Source: Haliscomenobacteraceae bacterium
GTDB lineage: Bacteria; Bacteroidota; Bacteroidia; Chitinophagales; Saprospiraceae
Length of the DNA stretch: 63,945 nucleotides
Reading direction: 5' to 3'
NCBI GenBank assembly: GCA_947501115.1
Contig: CANMVX010000022.1
Location: forward strand, 1-63,945
In this document: positions 36,420 through 44,797 of the stretch, in pieces
Layout: each line of letters begins with the position of its first letter
How positions within the stretch are numbered: position 1 is the stretch's first letter
Program-made: the position numbers and the translations under genes
The notes under the pieces: model-generated
Told to the model about the DNA's origin: nothing
The model's input: only the letters and a program-made list of their open reading frames with translations
The model's database searches: none

Positions 36420-37325
36420 ATGAACCTGCAATCAGAGGCTCTTAAAAGAGAGAAAAAACAATGGGTTTTAGCTATCATCGATTTTACCCAATTGGTAAAA
36501 CTTCGATTAACTTTGACTGTTGTTTTTTCTGCTCTTATGGCTTATTGGATTGCCTTGCCAATCGAACGTTCTTTGACCTATAAACTATTCTCCATTTTTA
36601 TTGGTGGATTTTTAATTACGGGTGCTGCCAATGCGTTAAATCAGGCTTTAGAAAAAGGTTACGACGCCAGAATGTCCAGAACCGCAAACAGGCCTTTGCC
36701 ATCTGGAAGGATGGAGGAATCAACTGCCGTCTTAATTGCTGGCGTGATGAGTGTTTTTGGTCTTATCATTTTAGCTAATTTAAGTCTTTGGTCTGCTTTA
36801 TTAGGGGCTATTTCTTTATTGCTCTACGCTTTTGTATATACTCCATTAAAGAGAGTATCTTCTATTGCAGTCTTTGTCGGTGCTATCCCTGGTGCCTTAC
36901 CTGTTTTAATTGGTACGGTTTCAGCTCAAGGTGAATTAACAATCTTAGGATTATGTTTATTTGCTATTCAATTCTTTTGGCAATTTCCTCATTTTTGGGC
37001 AATTTCCTGGTTAGGTCATCAAGATTATATTAAAGCAGGATTCAAAATTACGCCTAGTTTAGGTGATGTTCCTACAAAAACTACCGGTTTTCAGGCGTTT
37101 ATTTACTCTTTATTTCTTATTCCAATTTATTTTCTAAGTTGGTATTTTAACATCTCGGATAATTTTTCATTGTTTTTATTTCTAATATTTTCATTGATTT
37201 ATATTATTCTGAGTTTCAGGTTATATTCGTCGAACAATAAGAAGGCTGCTTTAACTTTATTGTTCTTTTCGTTTTTTTATATTCCAATTGTTTTGGGTGT
37301 ATTTTTAATGGATAAACTAAACTAA
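36420..37325 (+). CDS. ctaB: Protohaem IX farnesyltransferase (haem O synthase)
   Basis: A 301-residue UbiA-family prenyltransferase with about nine helices. The first Asp-rich site is NALNQALEKGYDARMSRTA with the following NRPLPSG, and the second around WLGHQDYIKAG. It adds a farnesyl group to haem b to make haem O, needed for the a-type haems of CtaD. Placement right after ctaD is usual in Bacteroidota. Length is typical. Confidence 0.95.
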   Translation: MNLQSEALKREKKQWVLAIIDFTQLVKLRLTLTVVFSALMAYWIALPIERSLTYKLFSIFIGGFLITGAANALNQALEKGYDARMSRTANRPLPSGRMEESTAVLIAGVMSVFGLIILANLSLWSALLGAISLLLYAFVYTPLKRVSSIAVFVGAIPGALPVLIGTVSAQGELTILGLCLFAIQFFWQFPHFWAISWLGHQDYIKAGFKITPSLGDVPTKTTGFQAFIYSLFLIPIYFLSWYFNISDNFSLFLFLIFSLIYIILSFRLYSSNNKKAALTLLFFSFFYIPIVLGVFLMDKLN

Positions 37326-37336
37326 AAGGTTACTAA

Positions 37337-37921
37337 ATGTCAACATTAGAAAATACAGTTTATAGCAGGAATAAGATTCATCCTCAAAAATTTGCACTCC
37401 TGGTGAGTTGTGCAAGTGTTGTGATGTTGTTTGCGGCATTGACAAGTGCTTATGTGGTTCGTCAGGCAGCAGGCAATTGGCTTGAGTTTCCAATGCCTGT
37501 TTTATTTTTATATAGTACGATTACTTTAATTGCCAGTAGTTTTACCCTACATTTTTCTTACAAAGGTTTTCTTGCTGGTAATGTTAAGTCATATAAATAT
37601 TTATTACTTCTTACTTTTTTACTGGGCATCCTTTTTATTTATTTACAATATAAAGGTTGGATGGCTTTAGTAGCTTTGGGTGTTGAATTAGGCACAAATC
37701 CGTCCGGATCTTTCTTATATGTGTTGTCAGGTTTACATGCTGCGCATATATTAGGTGGTCTTGCTGCTGTTTTTGTAGCTATTTTACATGCTTTTATTTT
37801 ACCTTATGAGGTTTCTGCAAAACGTAAATTACGCTTTGAAATGACACAAATATATTGGCATTTTGTTGATGTATTATGGATATACTTAATCGTTTTCTTG
37901 TGGTTACAACAGCAATCATAA
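37337..37921 (+). CDS. Cytochrome c oxidase subunit III-like protein (short form)
   Basis: A 194-residue protein with five hydrophobic segments and the subunit III signatures GSFLYVLSGLHAAHILGGL and MTQIYWHFVDVLWIYLIVF. Shorter than classical subunit III (about 260), it resembles the CyoC-type five-helix form. It precedes the larger subunit III gene by 30 bp, so the cluster encodes two paralogues; either the two act as a split subunit or they serve alternative assemblies. No gene name is sure. Confidence 0.87.
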   Translation: MSTLENTVYSRNKIHPQKFALLVSCASVVMLFAALTSAYVVRQAAGNWLEFPMPVLFLYSTITLIASSFTLHFSYKGFLAGNVKSYKYLLLLTFLLGILFIYLQYKGWMALVALGVELGTNPSGSFLYVLSGLHAAHILGGLAAVFVAILHAFILPYEVSAKRKLRFEMTQIYWHFVDVLWIYLIVFLWLQQQS

Positions 37922-37951
37922 GAAATCATTTTAATTTTTAAAATTTTAGGA

Positions 37952-38881
37952 ATGGAGACAACTGAAAATGTGCTACATCAGCATAGCGAAAATCATGGAG
38001 AATCCTGGGAAGGAGCTGCATCACCTTTTAATATCAGTTACGGAAAATTGATGATGTGGTATTTCTTGCTTTCTGATGCATTTACTTTTGCTGGTTTTTT
38101 AATTGCTTATGGTGCACTTCGCTTTAGTAGCCCAAGCTGGCCTGTGCCTGATTTTGTGTTCTCAACTGCACCATTTGGTATTCATGATGCTCCGTTAATT
38201 TTCGTTACGGTCATGTCTTTTCTCTTAATTATTTCTTCTGTAACTATGGTAAGAGCCGTTCAGGAAGGGCACAGAGAAAATAAAAAGGGTGTTGTTTTTT
38301 GGATGTTTCTTACTATTATAGGCGGAGCCGGATTTTTGGGTTGTCAGGCTTGGGAATGGACAAATTTAATCGGTAAAGAAAATATGTCAGTTACTACCAA
38401 TCCTTTTGGTAGTCATATAGATTCAGGTACATATCTTGATGAAAAGGGTAATGCTACAGGTGAAACTTTTAAAGCAGGAGCTTCTTATCTTTTACATAAA
38501 TCTGAGGAAGGTGGACATGATGAAGGTCATGCTGAAGGTCATCATGCTATGGCTAAAGGTGATCACCCCAACGCTTTTGTAGATAATGACGGATTCATAC
38601 ACAAGAAATTTAAATTGGCGTCAGGACCTGCGGCTGGGCAAGTTCAAATGGAAGAATTCGGTCCTAAGGCTTTTGGTGCTTTATTTTTCTTTATTACTGG
38701 TTTTCACGGTTTTCACGTATTATCAGGGGTTGCATTTTTATTGATTATTATGATTAATGTGGCTAGTGGTGTATATGCGTCAAGGAAAAATGGATATGAG
38801 ATGGTAGAGAAAATTGGATTATATTGGCATTTCGTCGATTTAGTCTGGGTTTTTGTTTTCCTTGTTTTCTATCTGTTTTAA
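37952..38881 (+). CDS. ctaE: Cytochrome c oxidase subunit III with His-rich insertion
   Basis: A 309-residue subunit III. The helices around SDAFTFAGFLIAYGAL, GFHGFHVLSGVAFLLI and LYWHFVDLVWVFVFLVFY are conserved. Between the third and fourth helices is an insertion (about residues 145-235) with a histidine-rich stretch from H182 to H205 holding eight or so His residues (GGHDEGHAEGHHAMAKGDH). Such stretches can bind Cu or Zn, but this may also be a simple linker. It is the second of two subunit III paralogues here. Confidence 0.9.
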   Translation: METTENVLHQHSENHGESWEGAASPFNISYGKLMMWYFLLSDAFTFAGFLIAYGALRFSSPSWPVPDFVFSTAPFGIHDAPLIFVTVMSFLLIISSVTMVRAVQEGHRENKKGVVFWMFLTIIGGAGFLGCQAWEWTNLIGKENMSVTTNPFGSHIDSGTYLDEKGNATGETFKAGASYLLHKSEEGGHDEGHAEGHHAMAKGDHPNAFVDNDGFIHKKFKLASGPAAGQVQMEEFGPKAFGALFFFITGFHGFHVLSGVAFLLIIMINVASGVYASRKNGYEMVEKIGLYWHFVDLVWVFVFLVFYLF

Positions 38882-38915
38882 TTTTTAATCTTTTTCATGT
38901 CTAAATTTTTGATTT

Positions 38916-39335
38916 ATGAGTCATAAAACGTACGAAGAAAGTAAAAAAGCGGTAGTAAAAGGATTGTTTTTGTTAGGTGCTGTTACTTTGGTTGAAGTAT
39001 TTATTTCCCTTTTTGGTAAAGGTCACATTATTCCTGGTATTAATGATATTACTTGGATAGCGTATCCTGTTGGATTTATTATCGCGATTCTTTCCATTTA
39101 TAAAGCATATTTTATTATTTATGAATTTATGCACATGGCCTATGAGGTTAAAGGTCTTGCTTTAACTGTTCTTTTACCTACCTCCTTATTGATATGGGCA
39201 CTTTTTGCGTTTTTTCAAGAAGGTACTGCTTGGAAGGCCAGGAGAGAATTTGTTAAGGAAAAAAATGCTAAAACAGTTGAACCTTTAAAGGGTAAACAAG
39301 GTTACGTTGAGGATACAAGCCTTTTTAGACTTTAA
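38916..39335 (+). CDS. Cytochrome c oxidase subunit IV family protein
   Basis: A 139-residue membrane protein with three hydrophobic segments (about 15-31, 43-62, 80-100) of the bacterial COX4 (CyoD/CtaF-like) type. The motif VKGLFLLGAVTLVEVFISLF and YIIYEFMHMAYEVKGL-like region are the recognisable parts. It is 35 bp downstream of subunit III, and is presumably a structural subunit of the oxidase. Confidence 0.85.
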   Translation: MSHKTYEESKKAVVKGLFLLGAVTLVEVFISLFGKGHIIPGINDITWIAYPVGFIIAILSIYKAYFIIYEFMHMAYEVKGLALTVLLPTSLLIWALFAFFQEGTAWKARREFVKEKNAKTVEPLKGKQGYVEDTSLFRL

Positions 39336-39343
39336 CATTAACT

Positions 39344-39958
39344 ATGTCCAGCAAATCGATTTGGCAGTTTATTTTCCTATTAGCAATTTTCGGTGGTGTT
39401 CCAGTGGTTAGCTGGTACTACCTTCAGACGGGGTTAGATTACAGATTAAAGGCGTTAGCTGAATTGGGTGACTTAGGTCCTATGGAAAGAGAAACAAGGG
39501 TTTCTTTTGATAAAATCGTTTTCTCAGCTGATAAAACTAAAGGTAAGGTTCATCTCGGCATTTGGTACCCTGACGGTCTTGAAAACGAGATTAGTTCTAT
39601 GAAGTTCCTTGATGAACTTCATGAACAATTCAAAAGTAGATCCGATATTTCCTTTTATATTTTTACCAGTACAGCCCAGCCTGATTCATTGATCTCTTTC
39701 GTGAAACGTAATAAATTGTTTCCTTCTCCTATTATTTCTTATTTTCCTGATCTTGGTGTTCAACGGATGTATTATTTTATGAAACCTGCTTTAGGTGAGA
39801 TTCCTGTGGCTCTTGTAGATACTTCTGGCACCGTTAGGAAACATTATAATCTTGCTTCAGGGAAAGAATTAACAAGGTTAACGGAACATCTCGCTATGTT
39901 ACTTCCTATAGAATCAACAAGAGATGAACTTATCTTTAAAAGAGAGAAAGAAAAATAG
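39344..39958 (+). CDS. SCO-position thioredoxin-like protein lacking all cysteines
   Basis: A 204-residue protein with one N-terminal membrane segment (about 7-25) and an exported domain. It sits exactly where Bacteroidota oxidase clusters usually have a SCO1/SenC copper chaperone (before the DUF420 gene), and its core (VHLGIWYPDG, SFYIFTST, PVALVDTSGTVRKHYNL) fits a thioredoxin-like fold. But it has no cysteine at all, so neither the CxxxC copper motif nor a redox site exists. It may be a degenerate SCO with a scaffold role. Homology is inferred from position and pattern only. Confidence 0.6.
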   Translation: MSSKSIWQFIFLLAIFGGVPVVSWYYLQTGLDYRLKALAELGDLGPMERETRVSFDKIVFSADKTKGKVHLGIWYPDGLENEISSMKFLDELHEQFKSRSDISFYIFTSTAQPDSLISFVKRNKLFPSPIISYFPDLGVQRMYYFMKPALGEIPVALVDTSGTVRKHYNLASGKELTRLTEHLAMLLPIESTRDELIFKREKEK

Positions 39959-39960
39959 CT

Positions 39961-40533
39961 ATGGATAATAATATTGTACTCGAGAAAAAGTTAAATAGGG
40001 TTGCTTATGTTCTAACTTTTGTCGTTTTAGTTTTAGTAGGTCTAATGAGGAGGTATAAGTTGGATATAGGTGTAGATTTTAGTTTTTTACCTCCTTTTCA
40101 TGCTTCTTTAAATGCATTAACAGCTATTGTGCTATTAGTTGCCCTTTATTTTATTAAGGCAAAAAACATGGAACTTCATAAGAGATTTATGCTAACCGCT
40201 TTGAGTCTGTCTGTTCTATTTTTGTTATCTTATGTTGCTTATCATTTTACTACCCCAGAAACCATATTTGGTGACTTGAATCATGATGGTATTCTTGATA
40301 GTGATGAACTTTTATTGGTTGATAAAAGTCGTACGCCTTATCTAATTTTATTATTTTCTCATATATCACTCGCAGCCATTAGTTTGCCATTTATCTTACT
40401 GACTTTCATCAGAGCTTATACGAACCAATTTGATAAGCATAAAATGATGGCACGCTACGTCTTTCCCGTTTGGTTATATGTTGCTATAACTGGGCCTGTT
40501 TGTTATTTTCTATTAATGCCTTATTACTCCTAA
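39961..40533 (+). CDS. ctaM: DUF420 oxidase assembly protein (CtaM-like) with EF-hand-like loop
   Basis: A 190-residue protein with five hydrophobic helices and the DUF420 residues H47 (PPFHASLNA), H73 (ELHKRFM), H95 (AYHFTTPE), H134 (FSHISLA) and H160 (DKHKMMARY). The B. subtilis/S. aureus homologue CtaM is needed for aa3/caa3-type oxidase activity. Between helices 3 and 4 is DLNHDGILDSDE (105-116), a full 12-residue EF-hand calcium loop by spacing (D1, N3, D5, G6, I7, E12). Starts 3 bp after the previous gene. Confidence 0.85.
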   Translation: MDNNIVLEKKLNRVAYVLTFVVLVLVGLMRRYKLDIGVDFSFLPPFHASLNALTAIVLLVALYFIKAKNMELHKRFMLTALSLSVLFLLSYVAYHFTTPETIFGDLNHDGILDSDELLLVDKSRTPYLILLFSHISLAAISLPFILLTFIRAYTNQFDKHKMMARYVFPVWLYVAITGPVCYFLLMPYYS

Positions 40534-40543
40534 ATATTTGTTT

Positions 40544-40774
40544 ATGAAAAAATGGATTGTTTTAGGTTTTATTTTTGCCATTATGATTTTAGGTAGTGAG
40601 TTATTTGCTCAATGTCCTATGTGCAAAATGGCTGCTGAAAGTAATTTGAAAAATGGGGGTACCGCTGGTAAAGGTTTGAATGCTGGTATCCTTTATATGT
40701 TACTTACTCCTTATTTATTAGTGGGTGGTTTGGCTTTCTGGTGGTTTAAAAACAGAAAAAAGGTTATTGAATAA
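40544..40774 (+). CDS. Small membrane protein with CPMCK motif
   Basis: A 76-residue protein with a signal or first helix, the motif AQCPMCKMAAESNLKNGG right after it (CxxC in the exported part) and a C-terminal helix (ILYMLLTPYLLVGGLAFWWF). The ATG at 40544 is preferred to a TTG six bases upstream. Similar small proteins are often found beside Bacteroidota oxidase genes. A copper-handling or thiol role is possible because the neighbouring SCO-like protein has no cysteines, but no function is known to me. Confidence 0.7.
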   Translation: MKKWIVLGFIFAIMILGSELFAQCPMCKMAAESNLKNGGTAGKGLNAGILYMLLTPYLLVGGLAFWWFKNRKKVIE

Positions 40775-40795
40775 TCTCTTTTTAGTTCCTTTTTT

Positions 40796-41194
40796 ATGAG
40801 TCCATCTTCCAGATTTCATATTCTTTTTGGATTATTCTTTGCCTGTCTGGGTGTCGTCATCGGAGCCTTTGCGGCACATGGTTTAAAGCCTTTATTATCC
40901 CTTAAAGAGGTTAATAATTTTGAAACGGGGGTTAAATATCAATTTTATCATGCCTTCGCTCTCATTGTTTTAGGTCTTTTAGGTGCCCTTTTTCCAAGAG
41001 GAGAAAAATCGTTCAAACTAGCTGGGTTCCTTTTTTTTATAGGTATAATTCTATTTTCAGGTTCTCTTTACCTGTTATCTACCCAGTCAATACTCAACAT
41101 TAGTATTCCATTCTTAGGTCCAATAACTCCTTTGGGCGGTTCCCTTTTAATATTTGGTTGGCTGTTTACCGCCTTAGGGATACTTAAAAAATAA
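40796..41194 (+). CDS. DUF423 family membrane protein
   Basis: A 132-residue four-helix protein of the DUF423 (YgdD-like) family. The start FHILFGLFFACLGVVIGAFA, the AHGLKPLL motif and FETGVKYQFYHAFALIVLG are diagnostic. Its function is not established. Last gene of the plus-strand oxidase run; its 3' end is 7 bp from the convergent XRE regulator gene. Confidence 0.88.
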   Translation: MSPSSRFHILFGLFFACLGVVIGAFAAHGLKPLLSLKEVNNFETGVKYQFYHAFALIVLGLLGALFPRGEKSFKLAGFLFFIGIILFSGSLYLLSTQSILNISIPFLGPITPLGGSLLIFGWLFTALGILKK

Positions 41195-41201
41195 ATTATA
41201 A

Positions 41202-41414
41202 TTATTTCTCTTTCTCTGTTTCTTCTTCCATTTGAAATACTTCCTCCACCGTTTTGTTAAATAATTTTGCAATGCTCATTCCTAACGATAAGGATGGAGA
41301 GTATTTATTGTTTTCTATGGCATGTATGGTTTGTCTGCTGACCCCTAGTTGTTGCGCTAAGTAATCCTGTGATATTGAAAGCTCCGCCCTCAAAATTTTT
41401 ATTCTATTCTTCAT
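41202..41414 (-). CDS. Small XRE-family (Cro/CI-type) transcriptional regulator
   Basis: A 70-residue DNA-binding protein made almost wholly of one helix-turn-helix: LSISQDYLAQQLGVSRQTIH (13-32) followed by NNKYSPSLSLGMSIAKLF. It overlaps the end of the membrane-protein gene by 11 bp, so the two are translated together. The pair HTH plus small membrane protein is common in Bacteroidota. Two matched operator-like sites lie in front of the pair (41893-41911 and 41935-41953), suggesting autoregulation. Confidence 0.9.
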   Translation of the reverse strand: MKNRIKILRAELSISQDYLAQQLGVSRQTIHAIENNKYSPSLSLGMSIAKLFNKTVEEVFQMEEETEKEK

Positions 41415-41877
41415 CGCTGCTTATTTTATAGTAGGCTCTTAATTTATATTGAAAGCGAAGGTTAAAAAGGATGATTAAAGAGAATAAATGAATGATCATT
41501 ACATGAAAATAGGCCATGCCAAATATTAAAAGGGTGGCCAATAATACTAAACCATAGTTTACATATATGGACCAGGTCAATGCCTGTAGCCGGATGCTCG
41601 AAATGTATTCATCTTCCATTTTTTCTTTTGAAAATGAATGTATGATCCCTGATAAAATTAATACTACGGTGATGAGTTCGTCTAAAATGCCATTCTCAAT
41701 CCATATACCTTTTTGCTTTGTAAATATTGGGTCGTTTATAAGTGCGGGCACCTTCATTACCAACAGGTCTTCCATATTGATATCTGAAATATAGACCACC
41801 GCGCCAATCATAGTGGTTAGATAAAATATCCATCCAGAGATTTTTTTAAATCTGGTCGGAAATAAATAGTTCTTCAT
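41404..41877 (-). CDS. Four-helix membrane protein paired with XRE regulator
   Basis: A 157-residue membrane protein with four hydrophobic segments (about 12-34, 70-82, 103-123, 126-144). The ATG at 41877 (MKNYLFPTRFKK) is used; a start five codons upstream is possible. I do not recognise a named family beyond the HTH-linked membrane proteins seen in many genomes. It is first in a two-gene operon with the regulator. It could modulate the regulator or be its target. Confidence 0.75.
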   Translation of the reverse strand: MKNYLFPTRFKKISGWIFYLTTMIGAVVYISDINMEDLLVMKVPALINDPIFTKQKGIWIENGILDELITVVLILSGIIHSFSKEKMEDEYISSIRLQALTWSIYVNYGLVLLATLLIFGMAYFHVMIIHLFSLIILFNLRFQYKLRAYYKISSDEE

Positions 41878-41892
41878 TTGTTTTTTTATCAA

Positions 41893-41911
41893 ATGTAAAG
41901 TATATTTTACA
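41893..41911 (-). promoter_or_regulatory. Operator-like site 1 (proximal) of the XRE operon
   Basis: ATGTAAAGTATATTTTACA contains the perfect palindrome TGTAAA-N6-TTTACA (41894-41911). It lies 16 bp upstream of the membrane-protein start codon. A near-identical 19-mer is 42 bp further upstream. Confidence 0.55.
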
Positions 41912-41934
41912 AAATGTCAATTATATATTAATAA

Positions 41935-41953
41935 ATGTATGAAATATTTTACA
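41935..41953 (-). promoter_or_regulatory. Operator-like site 2 (distal) of the XRE operon
   Basis: ATGTATGAAATATTTTACA matches site 1 at 15 of 19 positions or better, with ATGTA and ATATTTTACA identical. The centres (41902 and 41944) are 42 bp apart, close to four helical turns, so both would face the same side of the DNA. Confidence 0.55.
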
Positions 41954-41984
41954 TTTAGAGGTTTTCGTCTGTTTCATAAGTTAT

Positions 41985-42752
41985 TTAATCAACTGAATTA
42001 TAATAGGCATTCCTTTTTTGTTTAAGGTTTTTTACATCCTGATTTGCCATGGTTTCCAGAACACTTAATTTATGACCCCGAACCAAATCGTGTGTTTTAA
42101 AGCCTTTTACTACCATATTTCTGGTATGAAAATAGCCTACTAAATTCTGTTTGTCAAACAATAGGGTAATTCTGTCCAAAGGTGAAAAATCCACAGCCGT
42201 ACTTTCATAGATGAAATATTGTGTAAATTTTAACTGATTATCTTCCTGATATTCTGTAAATCCGAATTTTTTCATGTAAGTTTCAATGGCTTTTTTCTGG
42301 TAATTTCCCAAGGCTAATATTTTCATTAACTGTACTTCAGGATTAAATGCCATATTTATATTATCCTGATGTGTATATGCTTCAATGTATCCTACTTCTT
42401 CTTCAATCATAGATATTTCTACTGGGTTAATCGTTTTCCCAATGGTTTTTCCATCTTCATTTATTAAGGGGATGTTTTTTTCAAGTTTGAATGCTTCAAT
42501 TTGTTTACCTGTGAGTTTTACATAAACCCCTATTTTTAACCATTTATTTATTGCGGGGGATGTTTCAATTAAAACACCGTCATTTAAGCTGAATAATACA
42601 TTTCCATTGACGGTGTCCCGTATATTCGCAGGTCCATTTATCCTTTCTCCAACTTCTAATCTACTTTGAGCTGGCGTTTCTTTATGTATGAATATGAAAA
42701 TGATGAAGGCTAAGTACTTTAAAATGACATTTGAATAAGACATTGTGCTCAT
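41985..42752 (-). CDS. Secreted protein with SH3-like domain
   Basis: A 255-residue exported protein: hydrophobic leader to about residue 28 (ending PAQ), then an SH3-like region (GPANIRDTVNGNVLFSLNDG, about 39-58, with KWLKIGVYVKLTGKQ after it). The C-terminal half (ISMIEEEVGYIEAYTHQ onwards) is of unknown type. SH3b-like domains often bind peptidoglycan or proteins. Starts ATG 42752; an ATG at 42743 is possible. Divergent from the GH27 gene, 29 bp away. Confidence 0.65.
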   Translation of the reverse strand: MSTMSYSNVILKYLAFIIFIFIHKETPAQSRLEVGERINGPANIRDTVNGNVLFSLNDGVLIETSPAINKWLKIGVYVKLTGKQIEAFKLEKNIPLINEDGKTIGKTINPVEISMIEEEVGYIEAYTHQDNINMAFNPEVQLMKILALGNYQKKAIETYMKKFGFTEYQEDNQLKFTQYFIYESTAVDFSPLDRITLLFDKQNLVGYFHTRNMVVKGFKTHDLVRGHKLSVLETMANQDVKNLKQKRNAYYNSVD

Positions 42753-42781
42753 ATTTTTTAATTTTAAGTATTATTTTTAAA

Positions 42782-44794
42782 ATGAAACGCATGTACAAGT
42801 TACTTATTTTTTTATTGTTCTTCCTTTTAACAGGAAACATTTATGCTCAAAACCTGACGAAGTTTCTGGATGAATTGCCTATAAAAACTTTTTCTGATGG
42901 TATTCAATCAGTTGTAGCTAACGTTAATCAAAAGGGAAACCCAATTACTATAGGTGGCATTAAATATAAAAAGGGAATCGGTTTAGAATCAACGAGTGTA
43001 ATAGCTTTTTTACTCGATAAGAAGGGCCTGCGTTTTTCTGCTGAAGTGGGCGTTGATGATATGGGTAATGATTCTATTCCGCTTCGGTTTTTTGTATTGG
43101 CCGACAGGAAAATTATATTCGATAGTGGTGAAATGTTACCAGGGGATAAATCTAAAGTGATTGATGTATCCATTGAAGGGGTAAAAAGATTAGGCCTGTT
43201 AGTATTAGGAAAAGGGGCAGGATATCCTAAAAATATTGGCGCATGGGCGAATGCTTCCATTACGGTAAATCATGCTGATTATCCTAAAACCATTCCTAAT
43301 GATGGCGAAAAATATTTATTGACTCCTGCACCTTCGCCTAAGCCTAAAATTAATTCTCCTAAGGTTTTTGGCGCAAAACCTGGTAATCCCTTTATGTATT
43401 TCATTGCAGCAACAGGGGAAAAACCTATGGTTTTTAAAGCTCTTCATTTACCAGATGGTTTAAAGTTAGATTCTCTGACAGGGCATATTACTGGTGCAGT
43501 TCATGAAAATGGTATTTTTCCCGTTGAATTAGTCGCCCAAAATTCTTTGGGGAATCATAAACAAAAAGTGGTTTTTAAAATTTCTGATACCATCTCTTTG
43601 ACTCCGCCTATGGGTTGGAATGGCTGGAATTCCTGGGCCAGAGAAATTGATCAGCAAAAGGTTATTGCTTCTTCCAAGGCTTTATTAAATAACAGATTAA
43701 TAGATTATGGATGGCATTATATAAATATTGATGACGCTTGGCAAGGTCTTCGGGGGGGTGAATTTGGTGGATTACTTGCGAATGAAAAATTTCCTTCTTT
43801 TGATAAAATGATTTATACCCTGCATGGTTGGGGTCTAAAGGTTGGTGTTTATTCTTCTCCCTGGATTAGCAGTTATGCTGGTTTTCCTGGTGGTTCTTCT
43901 AATGAGGAAAATGGTTTTTATTCAGATGAGGTGCGCTTAAATAAACGAAATTTTCGATATATTGGTAAATATAGATTTGAGGAACAAGATGCCAGACAAT
44001 GGGCAAAATGGGGCGTAGATTATTTAAAATATGATTGGCGCATTGAAGTTTCTTCTGCAGAGAGAATGAGAAATGCCTTAAACAAGGTAAATAGAGATAT
44101 TATATATAGTATTTCAAATTCCGCTCCTTTAAATAATGTAAAAGATTGGGTACGTTTAACCAATGTTTTCAGATCAGGACCTGATATCAGGGATTCCTGG
44201 ACGTCGGTGTATCTTTCTACTTTCAAACTGGCAGAATGGACTCCTTTTGGAGGACCAGGGCATTGGATTGATCCTGATATGTTGGTTATCGGAAATGTAA
44301 CAACAGGTTCACCCATGCATCCAACGCGACTTACCCCCGATGAGCAATATAGCCATTTTTCTATGCACTGTTTGTTGGCCGCTCCTTTGTTAATTGGTTG
44401 TCCTATGGATCAACTGGATGCATTTACCCTTAATTTATTGACTAATACGGAGGTTATTGAGGTAAATCAGGATCCGCTTGGTAAATCTGCCTCCCTTATT
44501 ATACTGGAAAATAATTATCAGATTTGGAAAAAACCACTGGAAAACGGTTCCTTTGCCGTGGGTATTTTTAACGCCAATCCACTTGGAAATATTCCACACG
44601 AATATTTCCGTTGGGGTGACGAACAAGCGTTGAACATAACATTAGATTTGAAGGATTTACAAATAAATGGTCCCGTTAATGTCAGAGAATTATGGCGACA
44701 GGAAGATTTGGGACCTTGGGAAGGTAAAAAATCTTTTCTCATTCCTCATCATGGCGTTTATCTTTTTAAAATATCTCCCCTCAATACTAAATAA
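42782..44794 (+). CDS. Secreted GH27 alpha-galactosidase with NPCBM domain
   Basis: A 670-residue enzyme. Signal peptide to about residue 23 (NIYAQ), then an NPCBM/CBM51 domain (about 27-163), then an Ig/cadherin-like linker domain, then a GH27 catalytic domain from about residue 270 (LTPPMGWNGWNSW). The nucleophile is Asp418 in YLKYDWR and the acid/base Asp468 in RSGPDIRDSW, by match to human alpha-galactosidase A D170 and D231. It should remove terminal alpha-galactose (or alpha-N-acetylgalactosamine) from polysaccharide. The ATG at 42782 is used. Followed 3 bp later by GH95: an operon for glycan degradation. Confidence 0.9.
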   Translation: MKRMYKLLIFLLFFLLTGNIYAQNLTKFLDELPIKTFSDGIQSVVANVNQKGNPITIGGIKYKKGIGLESTSVIAFLLDKKGLRFSAEVGVDDMGNDSIPLRFFVLADRKIIFDSGEMLPGDKSKVIDVSIEGVKRLGLLVLGKGAGYPKNIGAWANASITVNHADYPKTIPNDGEKYLLTPAPSPKPKINSPKVFGAKPGNPFMYFIAATGEKPMVFKALHLPDGLKLDSLTGHITGAVHENGIFPVELVAQNSLGNHKQKVVFKISDTISLTPPMGWNGWNSWAREIDQQKVIASSKALLNNRLIDYGWHYINIDDAWQGLRGGEFGGLLANEKFPSFDKMIYTLHGWGLKVGVYSSPWISSYAGFPGGSSNEENGFYSDEVRLNKRNFRYIGKYRFEEQDARQWAKWGVDYLKYDWRIEVSSAERMRNALNKVNRDIIYSISNSAPLNNVKDWVRLTNVFRSGPDIRDSWTSVYLSTFKLAEWTPFGGPGHWIDPDMLVIGNVTTGSPMHPTRLTPDEQYSHFSMHCLLAAPLLIGCPMDQLDAFTLNLLTNTEVIEVNQDPLGKSASLIILENNYQIWKKPLENGSFAVGIFNANPLGNIPHEYFRWGDEQALNITLDLKDLQINGPVNVRELWRQEDLGPWEGKKSFLIPHHGVYLFKISPLNTK

Positions 44795-44797
44795 ATT

